Part shown: in pieces, positions 34,478 to 42,062 of the stretch
How positions within the stretch are numbered: position 1 is the stretch's first letter
Layout: the number at the start of each line of letters is the position of its first letter
Source: Microbacterium enclense
GTDB taxonomy: Bacteria; Actinomycetota; Actinomycetes; Actinomycetales; Microbacteriaceae
Assembly: GCA_038182865.1 (NCBI GenBank)
Contig: CP116226.1
Span: forward strand, 3,100,001 to 3,164,000
DNA length: 64,000 bases
Reading direction: 5' to 3'
Made by a program: the position numbers and the translations under genes
Notes under the pieces: generated by a model
Databases searched by the model: none
Seen by the model: the letters and a program-made list of their open reading frames with translations, nothing else
What the model was told of the DNA's origin: nothing

Positions 34478-34849
34478 ATGTTCTTCGGCCTGACCTTCGA
34501 GAAGCTCATGCTGATCGGTCTGGTCGCCGCCCTCCTCATCGGCCCGGAGCGTCTCCCCAAATACGCCGAGACGCTGGCGAAGCTGACACGCCGCGCGAGA
34601 GACACCTTGCAGGGCGCGAAGTCGCGCATGCGCGACGAGATGGGCCCGGAGTTCGACGACGTCGATTGGCGCAAGCTCGACCCCCGTCAGTACGATCCTC
34701 GCCGGATCGTGCGCGAGGCTCTGCTCGATGACACGCCGACCGCGACGATGCGTGCCGCCGGGGCCGCCGCCATCGCGGCGCGCGCGACGGTCGACAAGAC
34801 CCCCTTCGTCCCCGGCGATGTGCCGCCGTTCGACGACGAATCCACCTGA
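34478..34849 (+). CDS. tatB: Twin-arginine translocase subunit TatB
   Basis: A 123 aa subunit of the Tat protein export machine. An N-terminal membrane helix (FEKLMLIGLVAALLIGPERLP) with the conserved GPERLP hinge is followed by an amphipathic helix (KYAETLAKLTRRARDTL) and an acidic tail. The length and the tail point to TatB over TatA. It is leaderless. Its location next to the O-methyltransferase and mrp matches mycobacteria. It is convergent with mrp, ending 36 bases before its stop. Confidence 0.9.
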   Translation: MFFGLTFEKLMLIGLVAALLIGPERLPKYAETLAKLTRRARDTLQGAKSRMRDEMGPEFDDVDWRKLDPRQYDPRRIVREALLDDTPTATMRAAGAAAIAARATVDKTPFVPGDVPPFDDEST

Positions 34850-34885
34850 GGCTCACCGGGCTGATGCCGCGCGATGCTGCCGCGC

Positions 34886-36040
34886 CTACCCGGTCGGCGT
34901 CACGCGCAGGGGGCGTCCGGCCAGTCCCCGCGAACGCACGGTCAGCGACGCTGCCACCTCGTCGATGGCGCGCGAAGCCGGGTCGTCCGGAGAGGTGATG
35001 ACGACCGGTCGTCCCTCGTCACCGCCGCCGCGCAGCGCGGAGCTCAGGGGAACGGATGCCAGCAGGGGCACGTCCTCGTCTGCCGTCGACAGGGCACGGG
35101 CCACCGTCGCGCCGCCCCCCGCACCGAAGAGGTCGAGCGACGTGCCGTCGGGGAGCGTCATGGCGGCCATGTTCTCGACGACGCCGATCACCCGTTGCCC
35201 TGTCTGACGGGCGACGGTCCCGGATCGCACGGCGACATCGGCGGCTGCAGCTTGCGGGGTTGTCACGACGAGCACGTCAGCGTGGGGGAGGAGCTGGCCC
35301 ACCGAGATCGCCACGTCTCCCGTGCCGGGAGGCATGTCCAGGAGCAACACGTCGAGGTCGCCGAAGAAGACGTCGGTGAGGAACTGCTGCACAGTGCGAT
35401 GCAGCATCGGGCCCCGCCACGCCACCGCGCCCGCGGCATCCTCTCCCGGCCGACGGAGGAACATGCCGATGGAGATGACCTTCACGCCGTAAGCGACCGG
35501 CGGAAGGATCAGCTCGTCGATGCGCGTGGGCGCCGGGGGAAGACCGTCGGCGTCGATGAGCCCCAGGAGCCCGGGGATCGAGAAGCCGTGCACGTCGGCG
35601 TCGACGAGTCCGACGCGGAGCCCGCGCGCGGCGAGGGCGACCGCGAGGTTCGCGGTGAGCGTCGACTTGCCGACGCCGCCCTTGCCGCTGGTGACCGCGA
35701 TGACGCGAGTGAGCGAGTCAGGACCGAACGGCATCTCGCGCTTCGCCCGACCGCCGCGCAGCTTCTCGGTCAGAGCCTTGCGTTCGTCGGGCGACATCAC
35801 CCCGACCCGTACGTCGACCGCCTCGATCCCGGCGACCGAGGCCGCGGCATCCCGGACGTCGCGTTCGATCCGGTCGGCGGCGGGGCACCCCACGATCGTC
35901 AGGGCGATGCCCACCTCGGCCGTGGCGCCGTCAACGTCGATCCGGCGCACCATGTCGAGCTCGCCGAGGGGGCGACGCAGCTCCGGATCGGTGACCGCGG
36001 CGACCGCGGCGCGGACTCTTTCGACGAGCTCCGACGTCAC
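34886..36040 (-). CDS. mrp: Mrp/ApbC-type P-loop ATPase, iron-sulfur cluster carrier
   Basis: A 384 aa protein. The N-terminal MIP18/DUF59 domain (residues about 5-90, VTDPELRRPLGELDMV) is fused to a P-loop ATPase with VTSGKGGVGKST (Walker A), GLVDADVHGFSIP and LLLDMPPGTGD. Such proteins bind and hand over iron-sulfur clusters. GTG 36040 overlaps the stop of the DUF1003 gene (GTGA). I do not see the CxxC pair that some family members use for cluster binding. Confidence 0.93.
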   Translation of the reverse strand: MTSELVERVRAAVAAVTDPELRRPLGELDMVRRIDVDGATAEVGIALTIVGCPAADRIERDVRDAAASVAGIEAVDVRVGVMSPDERKALTEKLRGGRAKREMPFGPDSLTRVIAVTSGKGGVGKSTLTANLAVALAARGLRVGLVDADVHGFSIPGLLGLIDADGLPPAPTRIDELILPPVAYGVKVISIGMFLRRPGEDAAGAVAWRGPMLHRTVQQFLTDVFFGDLDVLLLDMPPGTGDVAISVGQLLPHADVLVVTTPQAAAADVAVRSGTVARQTGQRVIGVVENMAAMTLPDGTSLDLFGAGGGATVARALSTADEDVPLLASVPLSSALRGGGDEGRPVVITSPDDPASRAIDEVAASLTVRSRGLAGRPLRVTPTG

Positions 36041-36564
36041 GACGTCGCCCGCGTGTTCTCGTCGTGCTCGTCGAGACGGTCCAGAGCGGCCTTCAGCTCC
36101 GCACGCAACGTGTCTTTCGTGATGACCTCGTCGGTCAGATCGCGCACTGCCATGCGAAGGGCCACGATCTCGCGGGCGAGGTATTCGGTGTCGGCGAGGT
36201 TGCGCTCTGCGCGTTGGCGGTCCTGCTCGATCTGCACGCGGTCGCGGTCGTCTTGACGGTTCTGCGCGAGCAGGATGAGGGGCGCAGCGTAGGACGCCTG
36301 CAGCGACAGGACGAGCGTGAGGGCCGTGAAGCCGATGGCGGCGGAGTCGAAGCGCAACTCGTCGGGGGCGAGCGAGTTCCACCCCATCCACACCACGCAG
36401 AAGAGGGTGAGTGACAGGAGGAACGTCGGTGTCCCCATCGCCCGGGCGACCCACTCGGTGAAGCGGCCGAACCGGTCTCGCGAGGGCTGCGGGGAGCGCG
36501 GCGCGAGGACCCGGCCGCGGCCGCGCGGCGCGTCGAGAGCGGGTAGGCGGTTGGTGCGAGCCAT
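36037..36564 (-). CDS. DUF1003 membrane protein
   Basis: A 175 aa protein. After a polar, Arg/Pro-rich N-terminus of 35 residues come two membrane helices (TPTFLLSLTLFCVVWMGWNS and AIGFTALTLVLSLQASYAAP) with the DUF1003 pattern LSLQASYAAPLILLAQNRQ. A cytoplasmic coiled-coil-like helix follows (DRVQIEQDRQRAERNLADTE to the end). It is translationally linked to the MgtE-N/CBS gene upstream (one-base overlap) and to mrp downstream. The function is unknown. Confidence 0.87.
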   Translation of the reverse strand: MARTNRLPALDAPRGRGRVLAPRSPQPSRDRFGRFTEWVARAMGTPTFLLSLTLFCVVWMGWNSLAPDELRFDSAAIGFTALTLVLSLQASYAAPLILLAQNRQDDRDRVQIEQDRQRAERNLADTEYLAREIVALRMAVRDLTDEVITKDTLRAELKAALDRLDEHDENTRATS

Positions 36565-37883
36565 CAGCGCCTCCTCGGGGTCGGTGGGGTCTGGACGGGA
36601 ATGCTCTGGGTCACGGTGGGTCTGCGCGTGACTTTGGGCGTCGGATCATCGCTGTCGTGTGTACGCCAGTCGTCGGGCAGCAGGTAGTCGAGCACGTCGT
36701 CGACGCTCACGCAGCCGACGAGGCGGTGCGCCTGGTCGATGACCGGAAGCGACACGAGGTTGTAGCTCGCGAGCAGGCGCGCCACCTCCGCGGCCGTCGC
36801 GTCGGCGGGCACCGGCTCGAGGGTGTCGTCGATGATCGCGCCGAGACGCTCGTGCGGGGGATACCGCAGCATCCGCTGGAAATGCACGGTGCCCAGAAGA
36901 CGGCCCGTCGGCGTCTCATACGGCGGAAGGGTCACGAACACGGATGCCGCCAGCGCGGGATGCAGTTCGTGTCGGCGGATGAGAGCCAGGGCTTCGGCGA
37001 CCGTCGCATCCGCCGACAGCACGATGGGCTCCGGCGTCATGAGACCGCCGGCCGTGTCGGGTCCGTACTGCAGCAGGGCGCGCACGTCGTCGGCTTCCTC
37101 GGGCTCCATGAGTTCGAGCAGCTGCTCGGAGCGCGATTCCGGCAGCTGACCGAGGAGGTCGGCTGCGTCGTCGGGCTCCATGGCATCCAGGATGTCGGCG
37201 GCACGCTCGTCGCCCAGCTGCTCGAGGATGTGCACCTGCTCGTCTTCGGGCATCTCCTCGAGCGCGTCGGCAAGACGGTCGTCGCTGAGCTCCTCCGCGA
37301 CCTCGATGAGGCGCTCTTCGGGCAGATCGAGAAGCGTGTTGGCGAGGTCGGCGGGCTTGAGCTCGGAGTAGGTCGCGACGAGCTGCTCGGCGGACTGTGC
37401 TTCGCCCGGCGTCTGGTTCTCACGCACCTCGCTCCACGCGGCGAAGGTCGTCGCTCCCTTGGCGAAAGGGGAGGCGCTCGTGCGGGGTCGACGCAGGAAC
37501 AATTGCCCCACGTCCCACTCGCCGAGTCGGTTGCGTTCGATGGCGACGTCTTCGATGACCGCGGAACCCGAGCCGTCGACGAGGCTCACCCGCCGACCGA
37601 GCATCTCGGCCATGACGCGCACCTCACCGCCGCGTTGCTGGAAGCGACGCACGTTGATGAGGCCGGTCGTGATGACCTGCCCCGCCTGGATGGAGGTGAC
37701 GCGTCCGATGGACACGAACACATGTCGTCGTCCGGGAATCTCGACGACGAGCCCCACGACGCGTGGTGCGGCTGACGCGCGGTAGATCACCACGACGTCG
37801 CGCACCTTGCCCAAGCGGTCGCCCGCCGGGTCGAACACCGTGCAGCCCGCCAAGCGGGCGACGAAAACCCTTTGCGTGCTCAC
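36564..37883 (-). CDS. PRC-barrel, MgtE-N and CBS domain protein
   Basis: A 439 aa cytoplasmic protein of the Rv1232c type. Residues about 5-65 form a PRC-barrel-like domain (VFDPAGDRLGKVRDVVVIYR). Residues about 170-270 form an MgtE N-terminal helical domain (NTLLDLPEERLIEVAEEL, LEEMPEDEQVHILEQL). Two CBS domains follow (EALALIRRHELHPALAASVF, VSLPVIDQAHRLVGCVSVDD). No membrane part of MgtE is present, so it is a sensor or regulator, not a channel. GTG 37883 lies six bases after TACGCT (leaderless). Confidence 0.88.
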   Translation of the reverse strand: MSTQRVFVARLAGCTVFDPAGDRLGKVRDVVVIYRASAAPRVVGLVVEIPGRRHVFVSIGRVTSIQAGQVITTGLINVRRFQQRGGEVRVMAEMLGRRVSLVDGSGSAVIEDVAIERNRLGEWDVGQLFLRRPRTSASPFAKGATTFAAWSEVRENQTPGEAQSAEQLVATYSELKPADLANTLLDLPEERLIEVAEELSDDRLADALEEMPEDEQVHILEQLGDERAADILDAMEPDDAADLLGQLPESRSEQLLELMEPEEADDVRALLQYGPDTAGGLMTPEPIVLSADATVAEALALIRRHELHPALAASVFVTLPPYETPTGRLLGTVHFQRMLRYPPHERLGAIIDDTLEPVPADATAAEVARLLASYNLVSLPVIDQAHRLVGCVSVDDVLDYLLPDDWRTHDSDDPTPKVTRRPTVTQSIPVQTPPTPRRR

Positions 37884-37889
37884 TGGTCC

Positions 37890-37895
37890 AGCGTA
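37890..37895 (-). promoter_or_regulatory. -10 element (TACGCT), leaderless start of the CBS protein gene
   Basis: On the minus strand TACGCT is followed by six bases and GTG 37883. Confidence 0.6.
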
Positions 37896-37943
37896 GTCCG
37901 CACCTCATCGGGAACGCCTCGGTAACGCCCCGGGTGCGCGTGA

Positions 37944-37949
37944 CAAGAT
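37944..37949 (+). promoter_or_regulatory. -10 element (CAAGAT), leaderless start of the 37956 gene
   Basis: CAAGAT, then six bases, then ATG 37956. Confidence 0.45.
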
Positions 37950-37955
37950 GGTGAA

Positions 37956-38756
37956 ATGAGCATGTTCACGGGGCAACCTGGTGCGGGGCGCGACGAGGTC
38001 GGCGAGAAGGTCGCGTCGTTCCCGGCGTACGAGCAGGCTCAGAAGGCCGTCTCCTCCCTCATCGCGGGAGAGGTGCCCGCGCGTGACATCGCGATCGTCG
38101 GCTCGGGGCTCCGTTCCATCGAGCGCATCACGGGCCGGCTGGGTTACGCGACCGCGGCGCGCTCCGGTGCGCTGAACGGGTTGATGATCGGCCTGCTCTT
38201 CGCCTTCATCTTCGTGCTCGGCCAGCCCACGGTGCAGATCCCGACTTTCCTCGGTGTCCTTCTGGTGGGCATGGCCCTCGGCATGCTGTTGAGTCTCGGA
38301 ACCTATTCGATCATCCGCCGCCGACGCGACTTCGCCTCCGTCATGCAGGTGACTGCCGATCACTACGACGTGTGCGTCGCCGCGGCGAGCCTTCACAAGG
38401 CACGCGGCATCCTCGGATCCACCGGCACAGCGCGTACCGTCGTGGCTCGTCCGCCCGCGACGGTCGACGATGCCCCGCCCCAGTACGGAGAGCGGATCGC
38501 TCCCGGCTCACCGGCCCCTTCGTCCGCATCGCGTCCCGCGGCGCCCGCGTCGGCACCGGCCCACGATGAGCCCCCGCGGTATGGCGAGCGGATCGTGCCC
38601 CCCACCCCGCAGGCTCAGCGGGACGGCGCCGGCGACGGGCAGGCGCCGACCGAACGCGCCGGTGCCGGGCAAGGGGGCTCCCAACCTTCGGGTGCCGAAC
38701 CTTCGGCGGCCGAGCCGCGGGCCGATGCGCCCGACGCACCGCGCGACGAGCGGTGA
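37956..38756 (+). CDS. General stress protein 17M-like membrane protein
   Basis: A 266 aa protein. The N-terminal domain (VASFPAYEQAQKAVSSLIAG to IAIVGSGLRSIERITGRLGY) matches the general stress protein 17M fold. Two membrane helices follow (LNGLMIGLLFAFIFVLG and IPTFLGVLLVGMALGMLLSL). The C-terminal 100 residues are Pro/Ala-rich with the repeat QYGERIAPGSP/RYGERIVPPTP and look disordered. It is leaderless. The downstream hydrolase overlaps it by four bases. M. tuberculosis has a similar protein in the same neighbourhood. Confidence 0.8.
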   Translation: MSMFTGQPGAGRDEVGEKVASFPAYEQAQKAVSSLIAGEVPARDIAIVGSGLRSIERITGRLGYATAARSGALNGLMIGLLFAFIFVLGQPTVQIPTFLGVLLVGMALGMLLSLGTYSIIRRRRDFASVMQVTADHYDVCVAAASLHKARGILGSTGTARTVVARPPATVDDAPPQYGERIAPGSPAPSSASRPAAPASAPAHDEPPRYGERIVPPTPQAQRDGAGDGQAPTERAGAGQGGSQPSGAEPSAAEPRADAPDAPRDER

Positions 38757-39424
38757 CCGCCGAACCCGTCCGCATCCCGGTCGGACCGCAGGGCGGAGTC
38801 TCGACCGTTTCGGGGCTGTGGCACGCGTCCGAAGGCGCGTCTGCCACCGTCGCCCTGGCCCACGGAGCGGGAGCGGGCATGACCCATCCCTTCCTCGAGG
38901 GCCTCGCGATCGCCCTCGCGGGCGAGGGATTCGCCGTCCTGCGGTTCGTCTTCCCGTATGTGGAGGCAGGGCGCCGGATGCCAGGACCCGTCGCCGCGGC
39001 GACGAGCACGTGGGCCGCTGTGCAGGACTGGTGCGCCGAGACGTCGGCACCGGGAGCGTTCGTTGCCGCCGGGAAGTCGTATGGCGGACGGATGGCATCC
39101 CTCGCGGCAGCGGATGGGCTCGTCGCTCCTGCCGCTCTCGTCTACCTGGGATACCCCCTGCACCCGCCGGGCCGTCCCGACAAACCGCGGGTGGAGCACC
39201 TCCCGCGGGTGTCGCCGCCCCAATTGTTCGTCGAGGGCGAGAACGATCCTTTCGTCGACCCGCACGAGCACCTCATCGATGCCGTGGCGTCGTGCCCGGA
39301 CGCTCGCGTGCGCTGGATCGCCGGCGCCAACCACTCGTTCGAGGTGAAGGGCGCACGCAGACCGCCGGACGAGATCGGCGCGGGGCTGGCACCCGTTGTG
39401 GCGGATTTCGTCCGGGCGCTTTAG
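38753..39424 (+). CDS. Alpha/beta hydrolase of the KANL3/Tex30 type
   Basis: A 223 aa hydrolase. The nucleophile elbow is AAGKSYGGRMAS (Ser in KSYGG), the oxyanion loop ALAHGAGAGMTHPFLEGLA, the acid is in LFVEGENDPF and the His in IAGANHSFEV. This is the dienelactone-hydrolase-like KANL3/Tex30 family. The GTG start overlaps the upstream gene by four bases. The substrate is unknown. Confidence 0.83.
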   Translation: MTAEPVRIPVGPQGGVSTVSGLWHASEGASATVALAHGAGAGMTHPFLEGLAIALAGEGFAVLRFVFPYVEAGRRMPGPVAAATSTWAAVQDWCAETSAPGAFVAAGKSYGGRMASLAAADGLVAPAALVYLGYPLHPPGRPDKPRVEHLPRVSPPQLFVEGENDPFVDPHEHLIDAVASCPDARVRWIAGANHSFEVKGARRPPDEIGAGLAPVVADFVRAL

Positions 39425-39428
39425 TCAC

Positions 39429-39911
39429 CTACGGCGCGGGGGACTCGGCGAGGGTTCCGCAGCGGGAGATGGCGATCATCTCGAGAGCCCGACGGCCGTC
39501 GCTTGTCCCTTCCTCGACGCTGACGCTGACGCGGAGCTCTTGTTGGACCAGGTCGACGTTCGCAAAGGACACGTCGATACCGGATTCGCGCTGCTTCCAT
39601 TCGTCGCCCAGGCGCGCGGACAGCGAGGCGACGAACGTCTCGATGTCGAACGTACCGGGGACGAACACGAACCAGTGCGCGGTCGAGAAGGCACCCTCGT
39701 GGCGGGAAATCAGGAGGGTGTCTGCACAGGAAGAGGGATCCTGCTCGGTGCCACGGAAGACCTCCTTGGGCTCGGGCACGACCGCGACGATCTGGTTCAG
39801 TGCCTCGACGGCTTCGTCACGAACCGTGTCATATGACGGCGAAGCGGCCGAACAACCTCCGGTGCCGAGGGCCACACCCGCCGCCAGAACGGCACCGACT
39901 ACACGCTTCAT
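39429..39911 (-). CDS. Small lipoprotein of unknown function
   Basis: A 160 aa protein with a signal peptide ending in GTGGC, so the mature part is lipid-anchored outside the cell. The mature part is a single small domain (FVFVPGTFDIETFVASLSAR, DVSFANVDLVQQELRVSVSV) with two further Cys. I do not recognise the family. Its ATG overlaps the stop of the DUF1023 hydrolase gene by one base, so it is the third gene of the module 41979-39429. Confidence 0.75.
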   Translation of the reverse strand: MKRVVGAVLAAGVALGTGGCSAASPSYDTVRDEAVEALNQIVAVVPEPKEVFRGTEQDPSSCADTLLISRHEGAFSTAHWFVFVPGTFDIETFVASLSARLGDEWKQRESGIDVSFANVDLVQQELRVSVSVEEGTSDGRRALEMIAISRCGTLAESPAP

Positions 39912-41629
39912 CAGTTTCCTCCGTCTTTAAGAAGTTTTCGTACGCTCTGCAGGACACTCCCGTTCACGCTCTCGTCGTCGCTCATCAACGCGTTGTGATG
40001 CTGGACGCTGTCGAGGACGATCCCTGGCCCCGGGCCCACGACGAGCTTCCACAGGTCTGGTCCGGGCAGGTGTGGATCGACGATGTGAACACCGGGGAAG
40101 GACTCCGGCCGGACGTCGAATCCCAGATCTCCCGCGCGTAGTCCGGCGTAGTACCGGTTGATGTCGTCTACAGCCTGCGCGGCGTAGTAGACCGTGCCCG
40201 GCGCAGGTGTGTATGGCCCCACAGCGCCGACCGCAGCTGCCAGGAATCTTGCATTCACCGTCCCGCCAGATGCCTCGGCGGCGCTCCCAACGGCACCCGC
40301 GTAGGAATGTTCGTAGCTCATGGTCCACAGGTCGGGTCGTGTCGCTTTTACTCCCTGGACGACAGACGCGTATGTCGGCGCGAGGGTGGTCGCGTAAGTG
40401 TTGAGTTGAGGGCCGCCCATGGGAAGCTCGTCCAGTTGCGGCATGGGACCTGCCAAAGCGGTGAATGCGACAACACTCGAGTCTCCATTGCGTACCTGCC
40501 AGTCGGCGAACCCCGTGATCGGATCGTCGCCGAAGAATGACTCGGCCCGCGTGTTCGTGCCTGGCAGCACGAAGAGCGCCGATCTCGCGTGAGAGGGGTC
40601 GCCCGACATCTCGATCAGCGAGCCGTGGGCGGGATCCCAGGCGTAGAGCTGTTTACGGCCGGCCTGCACGGCTTGGAAATAGGCGATCTCCAGGTCCAGC
40701 TCTCGCACGCGACGGTTCGCTTCCGCGAGCGGAGTGCGGAGCGACGGCCCAACCCGGTCAGCGACCGCCATCGCCTCGAGTCGTTCCCCGCGCAACTCCT
40801 CCAGCCGCTCTGCCGCGCGTGAACGGTTCGCCGCGACGCGTGCCGCGATGTCCACGCCATCCAGGTTTCCGATGACCGCGGGGATCGACATGGAAAGGGC
40901 CTGGGCGGTCGTCGGTGGGAGCGAATTCCACCACCGTGCAACGGCCTCGGGGTGAGCGCGGCGGAGGACGGCGACCCATTCGGGGTGGGCAGCGATGAGC
41001 GCGGCGGCACCCGCGCCACCCTGGGCTGTCAGCCGGTCGAGGAGAGGGAGGGCAGCCGCATCCGTGATCGAGGTCGACTCGCTCTCCAGGGCCTGCTCAT
41101 CGACGCGGAGGCTGCTCGACAGCGACCAGGGAACGTCGGGGATCGCACGCAGCGCTGCCGCGCACGCGTCGACGGCCGCCTCCCACCGGCCCACGAGTGC
41201 GGTGCACTGGCGTCGGAACTCGGCCTCTGCGTCGGCTCGCGCCTCATCGGCCAGCCGGCGAGCGAACGGATCGTCGGAGACCGGCGGCTCGCGCAGGCCG
41301 GGAAGGGACCGCCGTTCCAGACGCAGGACGAGGGCATCTCGTTCACGATTGACGGCGTCCAGCTCGTCTGCGAGGTTCTCGACGGCGTCGCAGGCGAGTG
41401 CGAGCCCTGTGGTGACCTCGACCGCTGCGGGTCCGATCAGGACCATCGCCCCCTGAAGGTCGCTCGCCTCCGGCGCGCGGTAGACCGCGGGGAGCAGGCC
41501 CCAGGCGAACAGAATCTCCTCGGCGTTCAGCCGCAGGGGCGCGCCTGCCTGGCGGACGGCCTGAGCGCATCGACGAAGTTCGGTGGGATCGGCGGGCGCG
41601 ACAGGGACCGAGGTGAGGTCGACACTCAT
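39911..41629 (-). CDS. DUF1023 alpha/beta hydrolase with helical N-terminal half
   Basis: A 572 aa protein. Residues 1-310 are mostly helical (PTELRRCAQAVRQAGAPLRL, DAVENLADELDAVNRERDAL) and the C-terminal half is a DUF1023 alpha/beta hydrolase (LYAWDPAHGSLIEMSGDPSH, LFVLPGTNTRAESFF). The usual elbow GHSYGS reads EHSYAG (Ser 442 kept), and HHNALMSDDESVNG near 545 gives the His. No signal peptide is seen. Such proteins are tied to type VII secretion in actinobacteria. It overlaps the small helical gene upstream (ATGA) and the lipoprotein gene downstream. Confidence 0.83.
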   Translation of the reverse strand: MSVDLTSVPVAPADPTELRRCAQAVRQAGAPLRLNAEEILFAWGLLPAVYRAPEASDLQGAMVLIGPAAVEVTTGLALACDAVENLADELDAVNRERDALVLRLERRSLPGLREPPVSDDPFARRLADEARADAEAEFRRQCTALVGRWEAAVDACAAALRAIPDVPWSLSSSLRVDEQALESESTSITDAAALPLLDRLTAQGGAGAAALIAAHPEWVAVLRRAHPEAVARWWNSLPPTTAQALSMSIPAVIGNLDGVDIAARVAANRSRAAERLEELRGERLEAMAVADRVGPSLRTPLAEANRRVRELDLEIAYFQAVQAGRKQLYAWDPAHGSLIEMSGDPSHARSALFVLPGTNTRAESFFGDDPITGFADWQVRNGDSSVVAFTALAGPMPQLDELPMGGPQLNTYATTLAPTYASVVQGVKATRPDLWTMSYEHSYAGAVGSAAEASGGTVNARFLAAAVGAVGPYTPAPGTVYYAAQAVDDINRYYAGLRAGDLGFDVRPESFPGVHIVDPHLPGPDLWKLVVGPGPGIVLDSVQHHNALMSDDESVNGSVLQSVRKLLKDGGN

Positions 41630-41979
41630 GAGAGCCGTGCCCCGAACCTCGAGGGATCGAAGAGCGGTGCCGACGAGCCGGCATCGGATGCCGCGGTGGT
41701 GTCCGCCATCTCTTCGTCGGCGGTGACATACGCCATCACCACCGCGCGAAGCGCCGCCACCGCGGCTCGCCCGTGAGACACCATCCCTCGCGACAGTGCG
41801 ACGTGGGCATCCGCGACGCCGTCGAACGCGGCGCGCGCCGGCGCCGCCTGCGCCAACGCCGTGCTCAGCGTGTCGACGGCATCGCGAAGCCTGTCGGACC
41901 GGTCGAGCGTCTCATCGAGCGCACGCCGCACGCGGTCGGTGATTCCGATGATCTCGTCGGGCTGCAGCGCGTAGGACAT
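41626..41979 (-). CDS. Small helical protein, ESX/LXG-substrate-like
   Basis: A 117 aa helical protein with two long predicted helices (residues about 8-45 and 55-88) and the sequence YVTAD at 84-88, which fits the YxxxD/E type VII secretion signal after a helix pair. No WxG turn is present, so it is not a classical WXG100 protein. It overlaps the DUF1023 gene and starts leaderless from TAGCAT. It may be the secretion partner of the hydrolase. This is inference from size, motif and pairing. Confidence 0.65.
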   Translation of the reverse strand: MSYALQPDEIIGITDRVRRALDETLDRSDRLRDAVDTLSTALAQAAPARAAFDGVADAHVALSRGMVSHGRAAVAALRAVVMAYVTADEEMADTTAASDAGSSAPLFDPSRFGARLS

Positions 41980-41985
41980 GCCGGG

Positions 41986-41991
41986 ATGCTA
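41986..41991 (-). promoter_or_regulatory. -10 element (TAGCAT), leaderless start of the 41979 gene
   Basis: On the minus strand TAGCAT is followed by six bases and ATG 41979. It drives the three-gene module 41979-39429. Confidence 0.6.
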
Positions 41992-42062
41992 GGCAGTTTC
42001 GCGTCCCGCGGATTTCTTCCTGTGGATGGTGAAGGGCCGCTTCACCCGCGCCCGCCCGGCCC

